From positions 62,001 to 126,000 of the forward strand of contig JAQGBZ010000001.1 in the NCBI GenBank assembly GCA_034687125.1: a stretch of DNA of 64,000 nucleotides, written 5' to 3'. A model generated the notes under the pieces. It did not search any database and was not told where the DNA came from. It saw nothing but the letters and a program-made list of their open reading frames with translations. The translations under genes were made by a program, and so were the position numbers. The stretch comes from Neelides folsomi. Lineage: Eukaryota; Arthropoda; Collembola; Neelipleona; Neelidae. This document shows positions 22,575 to 36,026 of the stretch, piece after piece (position 1 is the first letter of the stretch; every line of letters starts with the position of its first letter).

Positions 22575-25500
22575 CATTTACTATATATTGTATATTGGGC
22601 CTTGTCAATAATAAAGAAGCTTTCACTTATCTTTTTATTCATTTCTATTCATTTTCCATCCGGGTTCTTTTTAACTTCTTTTTGGATATCATGTTTTCCA
22701 TTTAAAATCGGCTTTATTCCCGTTATGGTCTTTTTATTCAATTGGAAATGTTCAAAATGCCTTTAGAATTTCAAACTATGTCAAGGATTTTAATAAAAGG
22801 TACATTCCAAATATTCAATAATCTTTTTTCTGTATAAAATGATCCAATGGATGAAATAATCAACCAAGATGCTACTTACCTACTATACTTATTTCAGGTT
22901 TTACTATACTATAAAGGTACATAAGGTACTAACAATAAGTAAAGTTATGTACTAATAAAAAGTATAAATTTTATAAGATACATATTTTATAGAATAATAA
23001 GTCTATCATTTTATTTTTAAAAAATCTTTATGAGAATTTTAGTTCACATTTTTAAAAGAAACCAAGTTTAAGTGAAATTTTCGTTTAGAAATGACTCATT
23101 TCTTTGTGTCATTTTTTATTATTTCTGAGTTAATAATAGTGAGAAGGAGAAAAACAGTTTGGAAGCTGTTGAGAAGTATTCCATCTGTTTCTTCTGGGGA
23201 GAAAGATGATGGAGTGGAAGTTGTGGAAGGGCTTTCTTTTTCACTTGATGATTCTAATAATGATGATGACTGTAATGGAGATAGAAGCGGAGCATGAATA
23301 ATCTATTTTCTCATTAATGGTTGATTTATCATCCAACGCCTTGTTCATTGAAAAAGGCACGGTCGTCAATATTCATCCGAGTGGATCAGTTAGCCAAATC
23401 CACGTACCGAACGCAGCGAACCATTAGGGGCCCCATTGTAATATCAAAAGTGTCCTGAAGGGCCCGGAGAGCCTTCGAGGGCTTGGAAGGGCAAAGCAAT
23501 ATTTTCAAGTGGTCTCGTGATCATCCCACGGGTGCAAATGGACTTGAACAATGAGGAATGTTCGGGAGGCGCGTGTGGAAGGAAAACATCATGAGCGGAA
23601 ATGTAAATGTGACACGTGCCCAGTGGGAAAGTATCTCCCAGACCATCGAGGACGAGAAAAATGAGAATAAGGGAGTTCCATGGTTTTGAACGGTCTTTGA
23701 TGCCTTCAAGAGAAGGATTTTCTCTATTCTGAGTTAATGCTTTGGATTGCCCATTTGGCAAACTGCAGGGTGCCACTCTCAACCTTAAAGGGCGAACGGG
23801 CGAAGAAAAATATTTGGTCTGAAATGAAGTCTGAAATATGAATCTAGCCGGGTGATCTCCGCCCATGAGTCATGGTAGGCAAATGAAATTAATAATGACT
23901 GACATGTCTCACATGATACTTCCGCACTCTCCTTAATAACCCTCGGAAAACTCACAATGATGGAACTTTTGATAACACGCCTTCTTCCTAATTACCATTA
24001 TTTTAATCTGTTCAAATTTCACCCTAAACTTAACATTCTCAATTGTATCACTTGTACTCACAATCAGTAGAAAGGTTATCCAAATATCATTTTAGATTTT
24101 AGTCAAATAGTGAGATAATTTCAAATGCCAATCTTCATCATTTAAAGTTTATATGTATTAATTTTTACTATGTTACCTAAGAAATGATATTATAAAAATT
24201 GTAATTTTGCAAATTGCAATACATAATAATAGTATAACTTATTCCATATAAATTATTATTTTTTTGGATTAAGCAATTATCAATAAGTAAGCAATCATTA
24301 AATTCACAGAAGTGGTCGGACACAAGCCAAGGAACTTTGAATAACCACCACTGAAAGTTTTCCTGGTTTACTAGGATCAGCACAAAAGGAAGGAACAGAG
24401 GAGTATTGTGCTTAAGGGAATTAATCCCCATTAAAATCATTTACAGATGATTCAAACTTCTCAACTGATTACCATACTAAATCGTTCTATTCATGAACAA
24501 GAGTCTTGGAAGAAGAATGAATTGGAGTTCCGATTCATTATCCCTTATACTTATTCATGAAATTCTGTCTCATGAGCCTGTGAGGAATGGGGCGGGGAGG
24601 GAAAACAATATTTTGGATGTCTCCGAAGAAGGATCATTCCTTTGGGCCCCGACTTGGCCTTTCTATTGTGGAAACAAGGGTGCAAAATGAGTTTAATTGT
24701 CTCTCGAGCCCCATTGAGAACATTGAGAAGTTAGAAGCATATTTCGCCCCCCTTCCCGAATAATCCCCCTTTCCCGTTCCCGCATTATTATCCTTCAACC
24801 CTCATCGTCCCTCCCCGATTTATGCCCCAGCATCACACCAACTATGAATGGGAATTCACAGTTAAATTCTGACTCACACGGCTCACACTCAAACACACCA
24901 CGCTCTCAGCATCACCGGATGCGAAGAGATGAACGAGATGGGGAAAAAGAGACGATTATCTCCTCAATTCCCATCTTATATATCTCATACAAAATATATT
25001 GTTCAAAATTATCCCAAATACCATACAAAAACAACATAGTAAGTGTATAGGTATAGCTTCCCATTTAAAATACATTATATTCTAGGGTAAACGTAGCCGA
25101 ATTGTAAATTATAAGAATGATGAACAAGAGTGTAATACAGACAGTAATACTAAGAGACACCAGAGAATATAAGTGCATAAAGTTAGATACGAGTATATAT
25201 GAGTACAAAATGCATCCTAACTCTTAAGTTTAAAAGGATCTGATATTTATGTGTTGGAAAGGATGTCATTTCACCTTATAGAATCCTGTTGTATTTTGAA
25301 CCCTCCGTGAACACTTGCCGTTCCTCTGTTTCCAACCCCTCATTTCAGATTGTGGATTCAGATGCGGAGGGTTGAAATATGCGTGTATTATCAAAGGTAC
25401 CATATAGAGCTATTTCCTCTTCATTTCCATTTCCCCTTCGAGTTGGTTGGAAGTTGGGGAATATCATTGCAATTTGGGAATTATCTCTCTGGCCCAGCAG

Positions 25501-28500
25501 TTAGGCTCTCTTCCAATGAACCGAAGGGATGAATGCTGATCCAGATAGAGGACGAGTGGGACATCCGAAGGGATCAACCTCACCCTCTCTATTGCATTAA
25601 GAGGAATCTCGAAAGACCTGAAATTGGTCCCAAAGGAGACCTCGAATCTACCCAAGAGATCCGCAGGCATCAGAGGCCAAGGGAAAGACGAATGGCTTCC
25701 AACCTCACTCCTTTTTTCACATCCCTTTAAATTGCTTTTACTCCTCCGTTCCAACTTTATAACTTCATTTTACTTAACTCATTTATGCTTCATTCGTCTG
25801 CGAAATGTAATATCGGAATGAAATTAAGGATTTAACTATTATTTAATTTTTATTTGGTCGGAAATTAACGTTTATTAAGGCTGGAAATTGATCAATTTGA
25901 ATGAGTCATGATTGGATGGTTTGATAATTCGCAAATAAAATGACATTTTTGATCGACTCCTGCTGGGGACGTGTGGAATTTAATATGATCATAATTTCGG
26001 TCTCTTCTTCACCCCAAAAGCCTCGAACCACTTGAAAGCCATTGAAAAAACCCCTCACACCCCAACAATGAGCCCAATAATCGGATTTTCGGCATGTTGG
26101 GTATCTCCTAATCTCATCTGCATCAGTTAAGCCTCAGAGTGTCAGATGAAATATTACTCCGCTCCCTGCGCCCTTCAAATGCACCAACCCTACTCAATCC
26201 AAACCGCCTTCACCGATCGAGAGATACTTTCAAATTTTTTCCACTACGAGATGCAACACATTACATGTTTACTATTCATATGTTAGTATCATATTACTCT
26301 TAATACAGCATAAAGTATACCGTATACAGAATACATATATTTTGAATGTAATATTAGTAAGTTCATAGGAATATGCTTAATGTGTGAGATAGATTTTCAT
26401 AATATATTTGTGTAAATGTGTTTAATGGATGGAGCTTCTGGTTTATATTCAACCCAGACATCATGAACCATCAATTGAGCTTACCATTGAAAGGATGCAA
26501 GATGCACCAGAGGAGCCAAAGAGCATTAAATTTGGTATATTATGCATATGAGAAAGTGGTTCTGGAAATTAGAAACACTTGAGGCGCTTCCCACAGTTGT
26601 TGAATATTCAAAGAAGATGTAGACATTTAAATCTCCCGACCTGTCAAAAAATCTATGGGGTTTAAACGGGGCTGGAAGTGTTATAACTACGGCGGCGAGG
26701 GAAAGAATTCGGAATGTTTGGTCGTGTGGTTCTTCTGCTACCCGGACCCAGTTGACATAAATGTGAGTTAATGGGCTTCTCTCCTCGCCTCCCCCTTTTT
26801 CCATAAGAGAAGACCCAAAGAGTGAGAGAACGAAGTGAATCCTTACAAGTTACAAGTAATATTAGTTATACCAATATAATACATTTAGCTCTGGTGAGAT
26901 GTGAACGCAATTAAATATTTTATGAACTTTTGAGTTTACATTAGTGGGTCGTTACGAGGATTCCAGAACTCATTTTATTCCTTTCTTTTAGGACCGGATG
27001 TGAAAGGATGAGGACTGACAAGTGTTTTACGCCCTTATAATTCCCAGCTCTTGAAAAAGAATTAACACCCTTAAACTATTTTTGTTTACAATTCATAAAT
27101 CATCTTCATAAATCATTTTTCATTGTTTAATAACTCATAACTTATACGATAAAATGGGTATTAATTAATTAGGTATACAATTATATAATTGTAACGAAGA
27201 CCGCATAACCTTAACTATTTTGATAAAATAATTTACACATTGAAATAATTTTCATTAATTATTTTATGCTGAATGGAACTGGATTTATATTTAAAGTTTA
27301 ATGTAAACAATTCAATTTTTGAATCAAAGATCCGAAAGGGAATGAGGGAATGGGCCATAAAAGCTCGAATTTAATTTAAACTGCAGCCCTTTGATTAGAT
27401 GGAGATTGGATTGGGGCCGTTAAGGCAAGTTCAAGATGGTTTTTTGTAAATCAAAGGGAGTTAAGGCGGATTGCACTTTCTCATTCCCTCCCGAGTTGTT
27501 CAAAAGTTGTGGAAAGAGGAGAGAAATGAAATTCCATGAGTCACCCCTCTGTTTCCTCTTTCATTCACCCTGTCATCTCTCCGAACCAGCGAATTTGGAA
27601 CCCGCTTCCCCACGGGAGATTCCTTATAAAGTGGAAACAGTCAAGAGGCGGACAATAAGTAAAAGGGAAGGGATGGGAAATTTGCTCGTAATATCAACCC
27701 CTCACATCTCTCACAGCCTCGTAAAGTATTTGTCGAGGGCTCAAGATGAAATCACTAACAAAGTATCAACCTCCCTCTTTTTATTCTTCCCACATTTAAG
27801 ACATCACAAATGACTCGTACATTCAACCAAAGAAATATTTATATTTGACCAATCCCTCTGATTTGGATGTTGTTTGTAAAGTAAGTCTAGAGTATATGAG
27901 TGTAATTTGAGGGTCGAAGGAAAGACCGCAATGTATCAAGATCAAATCTCGATTTATCTTAATGACGACACTCAATGGATCTTTCTCATTTCACCAAATT
28001 CGGCTATTGTAATTGCTTTCTCTAATTATGTCCGACCACCCTCGTTCATCCCCATTCGCAAATAAATGAAGGTTGGATGAAATAATAAATCTGAGAGATT
28101 GATAAACAAGATAAAAGAGTTAAAATGATAAAGAGTCTTTTAGCCCAAGCACTTTCACAAATTAATGGACTTTAAAATATATTTAATCCCAACCGGAACC
28201 GCAGACCGTGGAGAGGATTTAAAGCACACAAAGGGGAGTTGAACCATATTTTTCAATTTGAGCGTCAACACGTGCTTCGGAACTCGATACAATGCTTTGT
28301 CTGACTCTGAGTAAACACGAGAGTGAATCAAATGTGAAATATGGACTTGGGATAATCTGTAAATGAAGATGGATTACTCGCTCGGTTATTCGGCTCTCCA
28401 TTCGAGAAACCTTTCAGTTCCGCGGGGATTCATAACACCCGATATGCCAATGTTGTGCTCATGAAGGTATCTCACACTGTCTCACCCCTTTCCATTGTCT

Positions 28501-30125
28501 AAATACGCACGATTGTGTGAATTAAACTCCATTGATTGAATAAATTAGAATTAAATGTCTTCTGCAGATCATCTCTCAATATTCTTATCTTTTCACCATG
28601 GTAGGATTTCAAGTGTCATTGAGGGAGATCTTAATTGAAGCTTTAAATTAAATTCAAGGGAGGCTTAATTGACGAAGGGAACTCCAAGAGGGTGAGGGAG
28701 AGAACAGAAAATCTAACTTAGCACTTGCCAATAATTAATAGGGAGCCCGATTGAGGGTTGAGGAATAATGCATTCGTAAGAACTTCCCCACACACAATAC
28801 CCTGACATTCCCTGGTTGTATAAAAGGAGGAAACGACTCCGATGAGATGTGTGTATTAAGAATAATAGAAAACGCTCTTCTATAGACTCATCAAGAGGAT
28901 GAGGACTGAATTTCCGATTCCGATTTTCTAGGCCCCTGTGGGACTTCCACTGCCTTTGAGGATTGAGGAAGTTTTGAGAGGCGAGAAGGGGAACCTTCCG
29001 ATTAGTCACCCACAGAAGAAAAAAAGGAATCTCTTTGAAAAATGAGAATTCAATTAGTGTGGAGCCGAATTGACAGAATGGGGAAAATGGACTGAATTCA
29101 CCCCTATTGGAACTTTATTATGAAGATGGGAAGATCTCTGTGGGATAAAAAAAAGTGTGAATTGGGTCCAAATTCTTTGAGTACATATTGACATTTTTCC
29201 AAGATCCCTGGATTCGATTCTAAACGGAGGTTTGATGGGAAATTCGAATTTTAAATGTGAATGTTCCCCCATCCCTCTTCCGATTCTTTGGGATATTGCT
29301 TTCTTCCCTTCACCCCTCCAACCCATGACACTCCATAAGTTCACATAAGTTGAACTTTCTCGAGTATGATTCAAGCAGAAGTTCACATGAAGTCTTAATC
29401 ACGGCTTCATCCTGCTCTTGAGCCTCCTTCAAAGAATCTTCCAAACCAAGCAGAAAAGAACGGATGACATTTCCCAGGCTCATCTTTTTTACTCCTTCAC
29501 CCTTTAACATTTTCACCCCCTTTGCTCTTAAAAACATGCATGCGTAAGCCTTTCAACATCCAACTCTGATAAATCTAATTTTTATCTCGTTGATGTTTGA
29601 GATCATTTAGGTGAATCATCGACAAGGTTTCATCTAGCCGATATAGGATATTCAATTAGTTTCACAACTTAGGTGTTTTAATATCGGCCTCTCGTTTGTA
29701 AATCGTCACCCTTTCAAAATTTTATATAAACAATGTTGCTGTACTTGTAGAGAATTTAAAATAGTTAAAAAATATGTTTACTTGTCATAAAATAATCGAC
29801 ATTACATGAGCTTTAACTAATATTAAGTGATTGTTTTAAATAACTTTTCTAAATAAAGAGACAAAGGAAACCTTTCAAAGTTTCATAATATACCACAAAA
29901 CAAGCTGAAGCTAGTTTTGGCGACATTGGCACCACGAGATAAAACCAGTCTATATTTTTCTTCATAAATTCATTTCATTCGTTCATTTCATTCGTTGACT
30001 TAGTTTAAGATTGAACTTCAATATTCTTAAAGCCATTGAATTAAAAATAATTGAATAATACACCTTACTAATACTGCATACTGCTAATAATCAACCAATA
30101 AGTTATAACTTGAAAATCATTTAAG
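22575..30125. other. Gene-free region, second part of the 11.5-kb gap
   Basis: The stretch is a patchwork of AT-rich DNA and GC-richer islands, the most marked at about 23.4-23.9, 25.3-25.8, 27.4-27.8 and 28.7-29.5 kb. The longest open frames are 140 codons on the minus strand (23444-23866) and 125 codons on the plus strand (27436-27813). Neither resembles a known protein. A minus-strand frame at 29310-29537 looks somewhat protein-like but is unplaced. The final few hundred bases should contain the pasha promoter. Confidence 0.4.
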
Positions 30126-32461
30126 ATGGATTTGAAAGAGGACATGGAAATTGATCCGGATCAAATAGAAGACACTGACTTTTTGATTGATCAAGACGAC
30201 GAATTAGAAGATGGTGAAGTTGACGACGACGAGGATGACGATGATGACATGGAGGAAGATGAAGACGAAGAAGACGATGACGAAGAGGAGGGTCAAGAAG
30301 ACGAGGAAGGATACAATGAAAAAGAAATTACTGTTTTAGAAGGTGACTTTGACTATGATATTACTTTTAATTTAAAAGTAAAATTATTTTAATAATTAAA
30401 CTTTTAAAAATGTTTTTTATTAAATAGAAAAAGGAAAGAATACATTCGAGGTTCTTCCTGGTGGATGGCTCGAAGTTCGTCATTCAAGCGGAATGCCTTT
30501 ATACCTTCACAGAAAAACTCGCGTTTGCACACTTGCAAAGCCTTATTTTTTGGGTCCTGGATCAGTTAGGGTAAGTTTTAAGTATTTGAATTATAATTTT
30601 AACTTAACTATTATGTTCTTTTATAAATTAAACACTGAAATTAAACTTGTTATTTGTTATTTAGAAACATTCTATTCCTCTCAATGGAATTCCATGCTTA
30701 GCTTATAAAAGAGCCATTGAAAGAGAAAAAGAAGTCCAAAACGGATGTCCAATGGCTGCTTCAACTCGATCAGATTCAACCCAGGCTTCACCCCCAACTC
30801 CTTTAAGTCCATCCCATCCACAAGAAATTCAACTTGAATGTTCAGAAGGGCAAAATCAGCCAGAAGGTGGACAAGATGTTAAGAGGGAATATGATCTAAA
30901 AATGCTTCCACTTGCTAAAGTTGAAACAGCTAAAGAGAACAATGAGATCTTCTCTGTTGAACCGCTCGAACTTCGTGAATATTGTCAGACAATATTTGCA
31001 TTTAAGCAAGTGAAATGCAAGAGATTTAAGTAAGTTAACGGTGTCACAGTCATAGATAATTATCAAAGTTTCATTATCAAATTTTTCTTTTCTTTTTCTT
31101 TTAGAGTTTTTTTTATTCGTAAAAATTAGATATTTTATGAAAATTAAAAATTTTTAACTTATTAATTTTTAAGGACTTGGAGCGCTCGAAGAAAGCACAC
31201 TAAGGAGCAAAAGAGGATTCAGCTTCAAAGACCATCTTTGCCAGAGGGAGTCAAATTGATCACTTTTCCAATTCATAATCCTGGTATTTTTATATTAATG
31301 AATAAAGAGACTTGGAAGATAGCAGATCTATCTTCATAGCACATTATAAATTAATTAATATATGACTAATTTAAATTTCTAGACGGGTTGAAAGGAAAAG
31401 ACAAGCAATACATTATGAACCCACAAGGCAAAAGCTCCGTTTGCATTTTACATGAGTATGTTCAACATGCGTTGAGAAAACAACCGTCTTACCAATTTCG
31501 TGAACTTGAAAATGCAGCGACTCCTTATTCAGCTACTGTGATAATTAATAATATGCAATATGGAACTGGATTTGGATCGAGTAAGAAACAGGCAAAAGCT
31601 GAAGCTGCGAAAACAACCATTGAAATCCTTATTCCTCAGATGAAGGATCAATTGGACAATTCAAAGTCTTCTAAAGATGAAATGGAATATACAGCTGTAA
31701 GTTTTTCTTACTACTAAAAACATGAAACATGTAAATAAAGCTATTATTTTGTATTTATTTTTTTACGATTAACATTTGAATTTTATATTAATTGATTTTT
31801 TTAGTTTTTTGATCAAATTGAAATGGACGACTCGAGGATAACCAAAATGTGCGCCAATGTCAGTGAACCATCACCTTATGCACTTCTCCTTACTTGCTTG
31901 CAAAGGTAATTCTATATTTACCATTTCAAATGACCTTAAACGATCAAAATGTTTTTCAATAATTATTATTATTTAATATAGGAATTTTGGCAAAGGAGAA
32001 AGCTCAAACATAAAATTTGAAATGATTTCAACCGGAACTCAAGCTAATAAATTCAAAATGGAATCTGGAGAATATTCAGTTGAAGTCACGGCTTCCAATA
32101 AGCGCGAAGGAAAACAATTGGCATCTCAAGCAATGCTTGCAGTAATACTATTTACATTTCCCTATTAATCCATGCATCTTTAATATTTGATTATAGTTGT
32201 TTTAAATTATGAATTTTAAATTCATAATTATTGAATTTGTAGAAAATCCATCCGCATATTAAAAACTTTGGATCATTTCTTCGCCTTTATGGAAATGGGT
32301 CTGTGAAAAGCGTAAAGGAGAAAAAACAAGAGGAACAACAGATCACAATTCTTCAAAGCAAAGCATCCGCAAATTCTCCAAATTATGCCATATTGAAGAA
32401 ACTACGCGAGGAAATGCGGAAATTAGAACATGCAGAAGAATATCTAAAAAATCAAAGTTGA
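30126..32461 (+). CDS. pasha: Pasha/DGCR8, Drosha partner of the Microprocessor complex
   Basis: Eight exons: 30126-30342, 30428-30570, 30665-31029, 31174-31283, 31383-31696, 31805-31905, 31982-32141 and 32243-32461. They give 542 residues in frame. DGCR8/Pasha binds primary microRNA hairpins in the nucleus and positions Drosha. Domains in order: a strongly acidic Asp/Glu tract (about residues 10-66); a WW-like and haem-binding region (about 79-145) with GGWLEVRHSSGMPLYLHR and the Pro-Cys motif IPCL (Cys131), which matches the haem-ligand cysteine of DGCR8; dsRBD1 (about 295-363) with GTGFGSSKKQAKAEAAK; dsRBD2 (about 394-475); and a Lys/Glu-rich helical tail as in the Drosha-binding end. Human DGCR8 is longer (773) because of its N-terminus. 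The exon 1 donor (gtgact) was chosen because it alone restores frame. Poly(A) signal at 32712-32717. Confidence 0.94.
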
Positions 32462-33311
32462 TTACAATTAATATTACTGAAAAAATATAGACATTAATCT
32501 TTTTTGATCTACAATTTACATTTTAATCCATTTTGTATTAGTCAATGCTAATAATACCTTAATTAATCTCATTTCATATTCTGTAAACAATATGAAATAA
32601 TTCCTTTTCTATGTATTATATTTATAGTTATACAAATTTGTTATCATCTTATTGTAACATAAAGTCAAAAATTATTAATTCTAAAATATCCAAAATGTGG
32701 ATATTTGACAAAATAAATCTTTGTTATTATACTGCAAATTAACACGAATCTCTAATTGTTTTTCTTTAGTACTTTTAAATTAATTAATTAGTAAACAATA
32801 TAATAATGCATCTAAAAATTCCATCGAATAACATTAAACTTCATGATCACATTTTAAATAATCACAACAATAAAGATTTCTTTGACTCTGCACGTTTGCA
32901 CGCCGGACAGTAAAAATGAAGAACAAGTCTCTATGCAAAATACATTTTAAGAATTTATATAGGAAAAATTAATGTTGCCACACGTATTGCACTCTAACGA
33001 ATCAAGGGAGAAGTGTAATATAGGAAACAATGTGAATGGGGTTTGATAGGGAATAGGAGTAGTTCCTCCGCAAGATTTCAAACCAACATGATCAAATAGG
33101 AAATAGAACTGACGAGACCAACAACTCCTCTCGTCATCAACTACGGGGTCAAATTAGAGAGGTCAAATTCCTGGTCACCTGTTGGGCAGTGATCATTTGG
33201 ACAGCTTCTCGCCCACGACCTCGCAGGCCATTTACAAGCTCAAGGAAGGAGAAGATCGAGGAATTTACGGCGCATAAATACCAACTTGTGACCTGACCTC
33301 ATACCTTCAGG
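32462..33311. other. Spacer between pasha and CCM3
   Basis: This holds the pasha 3' UTR and then the 5' region of CCM3. The last 300 bases are noticeably richer in GC, consistent with a promoter or 5' UTR. A cag lies just before the CCM3 start codon, so a spliced 5' leader is possible. No separate gene is seen. Confidence 0.5.
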
Positions 33312-34875
33312 ATGACAATGGGCGAGAACGTTCCTCTTGTCCCGTTGGTTTATCCCCTGCTCTTCCGTCCTGTTTTATCACAGGTATTCAATTACATTCA
33401 AAATCACAAATTTTAGGATGGAAATAATGAGTTAGCAATTTGTAATTTTAATCTTATAGGGCAAATAGTATTAACATTGAATTCTTGTTTGACCTCCATT
33501 TAAATAAAAAAGTATTTTTAATTCTTTGATTTACCTAATTATATTTGCGATTTAAAATCCGAATAACATTAGTACCATTTTGTACAACTTTGTAAATAGT
33601 TTAAACACCAATGTATGCATGTATGTATTTACATGTTATCGTGGAATTTTAGATAAATGAGTTCGTTACAGTATTTACAATAGAGGGTTTAATCATTCAT
33701 TGCAACATTACCTTATTATCATAGGTGCTCTGGCTTTAAACTATAAATCTAAAAACCATGTTCATTAGTGGGGGATTGATAGAGATGAAATTCAATTCGA
33801 TAATAAACGATCATCTAGACTATTATAATAATTAACACTAGATGAATATCTTTGTAATCTTGGTGTTTTATTCAATAAAATTAATGAAAAATATTTTTAT
33901 TTATTCAGATAGGAAAATCCGACGTAGCTGCTCAATCGGTTCGAAATGCATTGGCAGCAGCAGAAGCATCTTGCCCGGGAATAAGTCTTGAGCTTGCCCT
34001 TTCCCTTGTCAAGAAATCCGAACTGAATGTCAGTCTTAACGAAGCTATCTTAAGATTACAAGGTTCTACTGATGAGTCCGAAGGTAATTGAAGAAAATCG
34101 GTGTTAAATCCCTAAATATCCAAGTATTAATGACTTACGATTGTGATCTTATGATAAACTTATTACCTAATCAATCATTTTATTTTAACGTTGAACCAAT
34201 AGCTGCTGAGTTTCGTACAAGTAGAAGCGAAGAGCCATTCCGAGAATTGAGCAAAAAGTCTGCCCAGCTAAAACGCATTCTTAGTCGCATTCCAGATGAA
34301 ATCATCGACCGTAAAACATTCCTAGAAACAATCAAGTAAGCCACCGTGAATTGACCATAAAATCAAACCGCTGAAAAGTGGAATGAGTGAGATTGATCTT
34401 TCCAAGACCACATCAACTCACGACCTCGTTAAAATATCTTATTTATATTCTTGTACAATTTACTCAACGCTCGACTAACATTATTTATATTTAATTTCAC
34501 AGAGAAATAGCCAGCACAATAAAGAAAGTGCTCGATGCGGTGGCCGCCGTCTCCACGATGGTTCCAAATGCGAATGCCAGAGGACTTTTGGAACAACGAA
34601 AACGAGAATTTGTAAAGTATTCCAAACGCTTTTCTACAACTCTCAAGGAATACTTTCGAGATGGATTGTAAGAAATTAATTAATTTAATAAGCTAAAAAT
34701 AATTTAATAAATCTTTATCAATTTATAATGAAATATTCATTATTGTATAATTGTTTACTTATGTAATTCCAAATATTTTTCATCTTTCAGGGAAAATCCG
34801 GTCTACGTGAGTGCTCTTTACTTGATAAATCAAACGAATTTGATCATGCTAACTGTGAAGGATCGTTGTGAGTAA
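33312..34875 (+). CDS. Ccm3: Programmed cell death 10 / cerebral cavernous malformation 3 protein
   Basis: Five exons: 33312-33383, 33909-34083, 34203-34335, 34503-34667 and 34791-34875. They give 209 residues (human PDCD10 is 212). The protein is a cytoplasmic adaptor: its N-terminal helices dimerise with GCKIII kinases, and its C-terminal FAT-homology bundle binds striatin, paxillin or CCM2 in STRIPAK-related complexes. Diagnostic blocks include LKRILSRIPDEIIDR, IKEIASTIKKVLDAV, a KREFVKYSKRFSTTLK segment carrying the conserved lysines of the FAT-like domain, and YLINQTNLIMLT near the end. The first exon encodes the short leader MTMGENVPLV before helix 1. Phases agree at all junctions. A poly(A) signal lies at 35095-35100. 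It follows pasha in tandem and converges on SMC5. Confidence 0.95.
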
Positions 34876-36026
34876 TTTAATATATAAACGAGTTAAGAAT
34901 TTATCTTCGTTGTTTAATTTAATGTTAAAATCCATTTAAGGAATTAGTTAAATTAATTTAAAACAATTCAAATTATGGTTAATCAAGTTAAGGTTCAAGA
35001 GTATAATTAATAATTTAAAATATTATAAAATAACCCAGATTAAAATGTTATCCAAATGCAAAAATTCTACAAATTGAAACTCGTACCTAAACTAAATAAA
35101 GATTAAACTCATTATATAATTAACTAATAATTATATTATTAGAGCAAAACAGGGCTAATAAAACCTACAAAATAAATTATAATAATACACAAATATATTA
35201 AACAATATACTTGATTTTGACGATTTTAAAAATAAAAGTAAGCACATTATCAACAATACCTCTATTGAAATATTATATACGTATATAATTCTAGTTGAAG
35301 GTTCAAAAATTAACAATTTCGGTATATCAAAATCATCATTAATAATTAATATTGATGTATTCCATTCGGGTAGGATATCCTTTACATTTACATTCAATAA
35401 ATCGATTGTAGATAAAAAAAATAAATATTTAACATTATATATGATTTTAATTATCAACTAGGGAGTTCAGGATTACCTAAAATGTATTCTATGTAATTGG
35501 TAAATTAAAGTTTTAAATAGAAATAGTTAAATATAATTAGGGTTAGAATGAGTGTTTGATGTGTAATTTAAGATAAAATATTTTTGATTATCTTATCTGC
35601 TTTAACATTTTAACAACTTGTATTGAAACAATGTAATAACCTCTATAATATTAAATAATTAAAATGAATAAAAAGCCATCAAATATCAAAAGAACTTTTC
35701 TCCTTTTATTCATACTTACCTACAAATTTATGTAGATTACACAGTTCAAGTTAAAATACAGTAAAAATTTACAATATTGTTAGAAAGTTCACTAATCTAG
35801 TTGGTGAAAATTAAGAGCAATTTTAAACTTAAAATACTAAACTTAAGAAATAGTTGAAAATGGTAAACATTTTTGAAATTGAAAAGGTAAACAAAAAATC
35901 TTAATATTTAAACGATGAGCTTAATGTAAAAAATATTTTTTTAATTTGTTGAGAATTTGATAAAATATTTTCTCAAGATCCTAAAAACCCATAGAAGAAT
36001 CAATTTAATTAAAAATATTTAAAAAG
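34876..36026. other. Convergent intergenic region between CCM3 and SMC5
   Basis: Very AT-rich. It contains the CCM3 poly(A) signal (35095-35100) and, in the opposite direction, an SMC5 candidate (TTTATT at 35705-35710). The open frame at 35155-35457 is low-complexity Ile/Leu/Asn coding potential and is not credible. Confidence 0.55.

Noticed and set aside
25464-25821. Three overlapping ORFs near 25.5 kb
   Set aside because: Open in several frames at once, which signals composition rather than selection.
27436-27813. 125-codon plus-strand ORF
   Set aside because: Composition-driven (Ser/Pro/Phe), no domain recognised and no splice context; kept only as part of the gene-free region.
35155-35457. 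100-codon minus-strand ORF between CCM3 and SMC5
   Set aside because: Low-complexity Ile/Asn/Leu sequence from AT-rich DNA.
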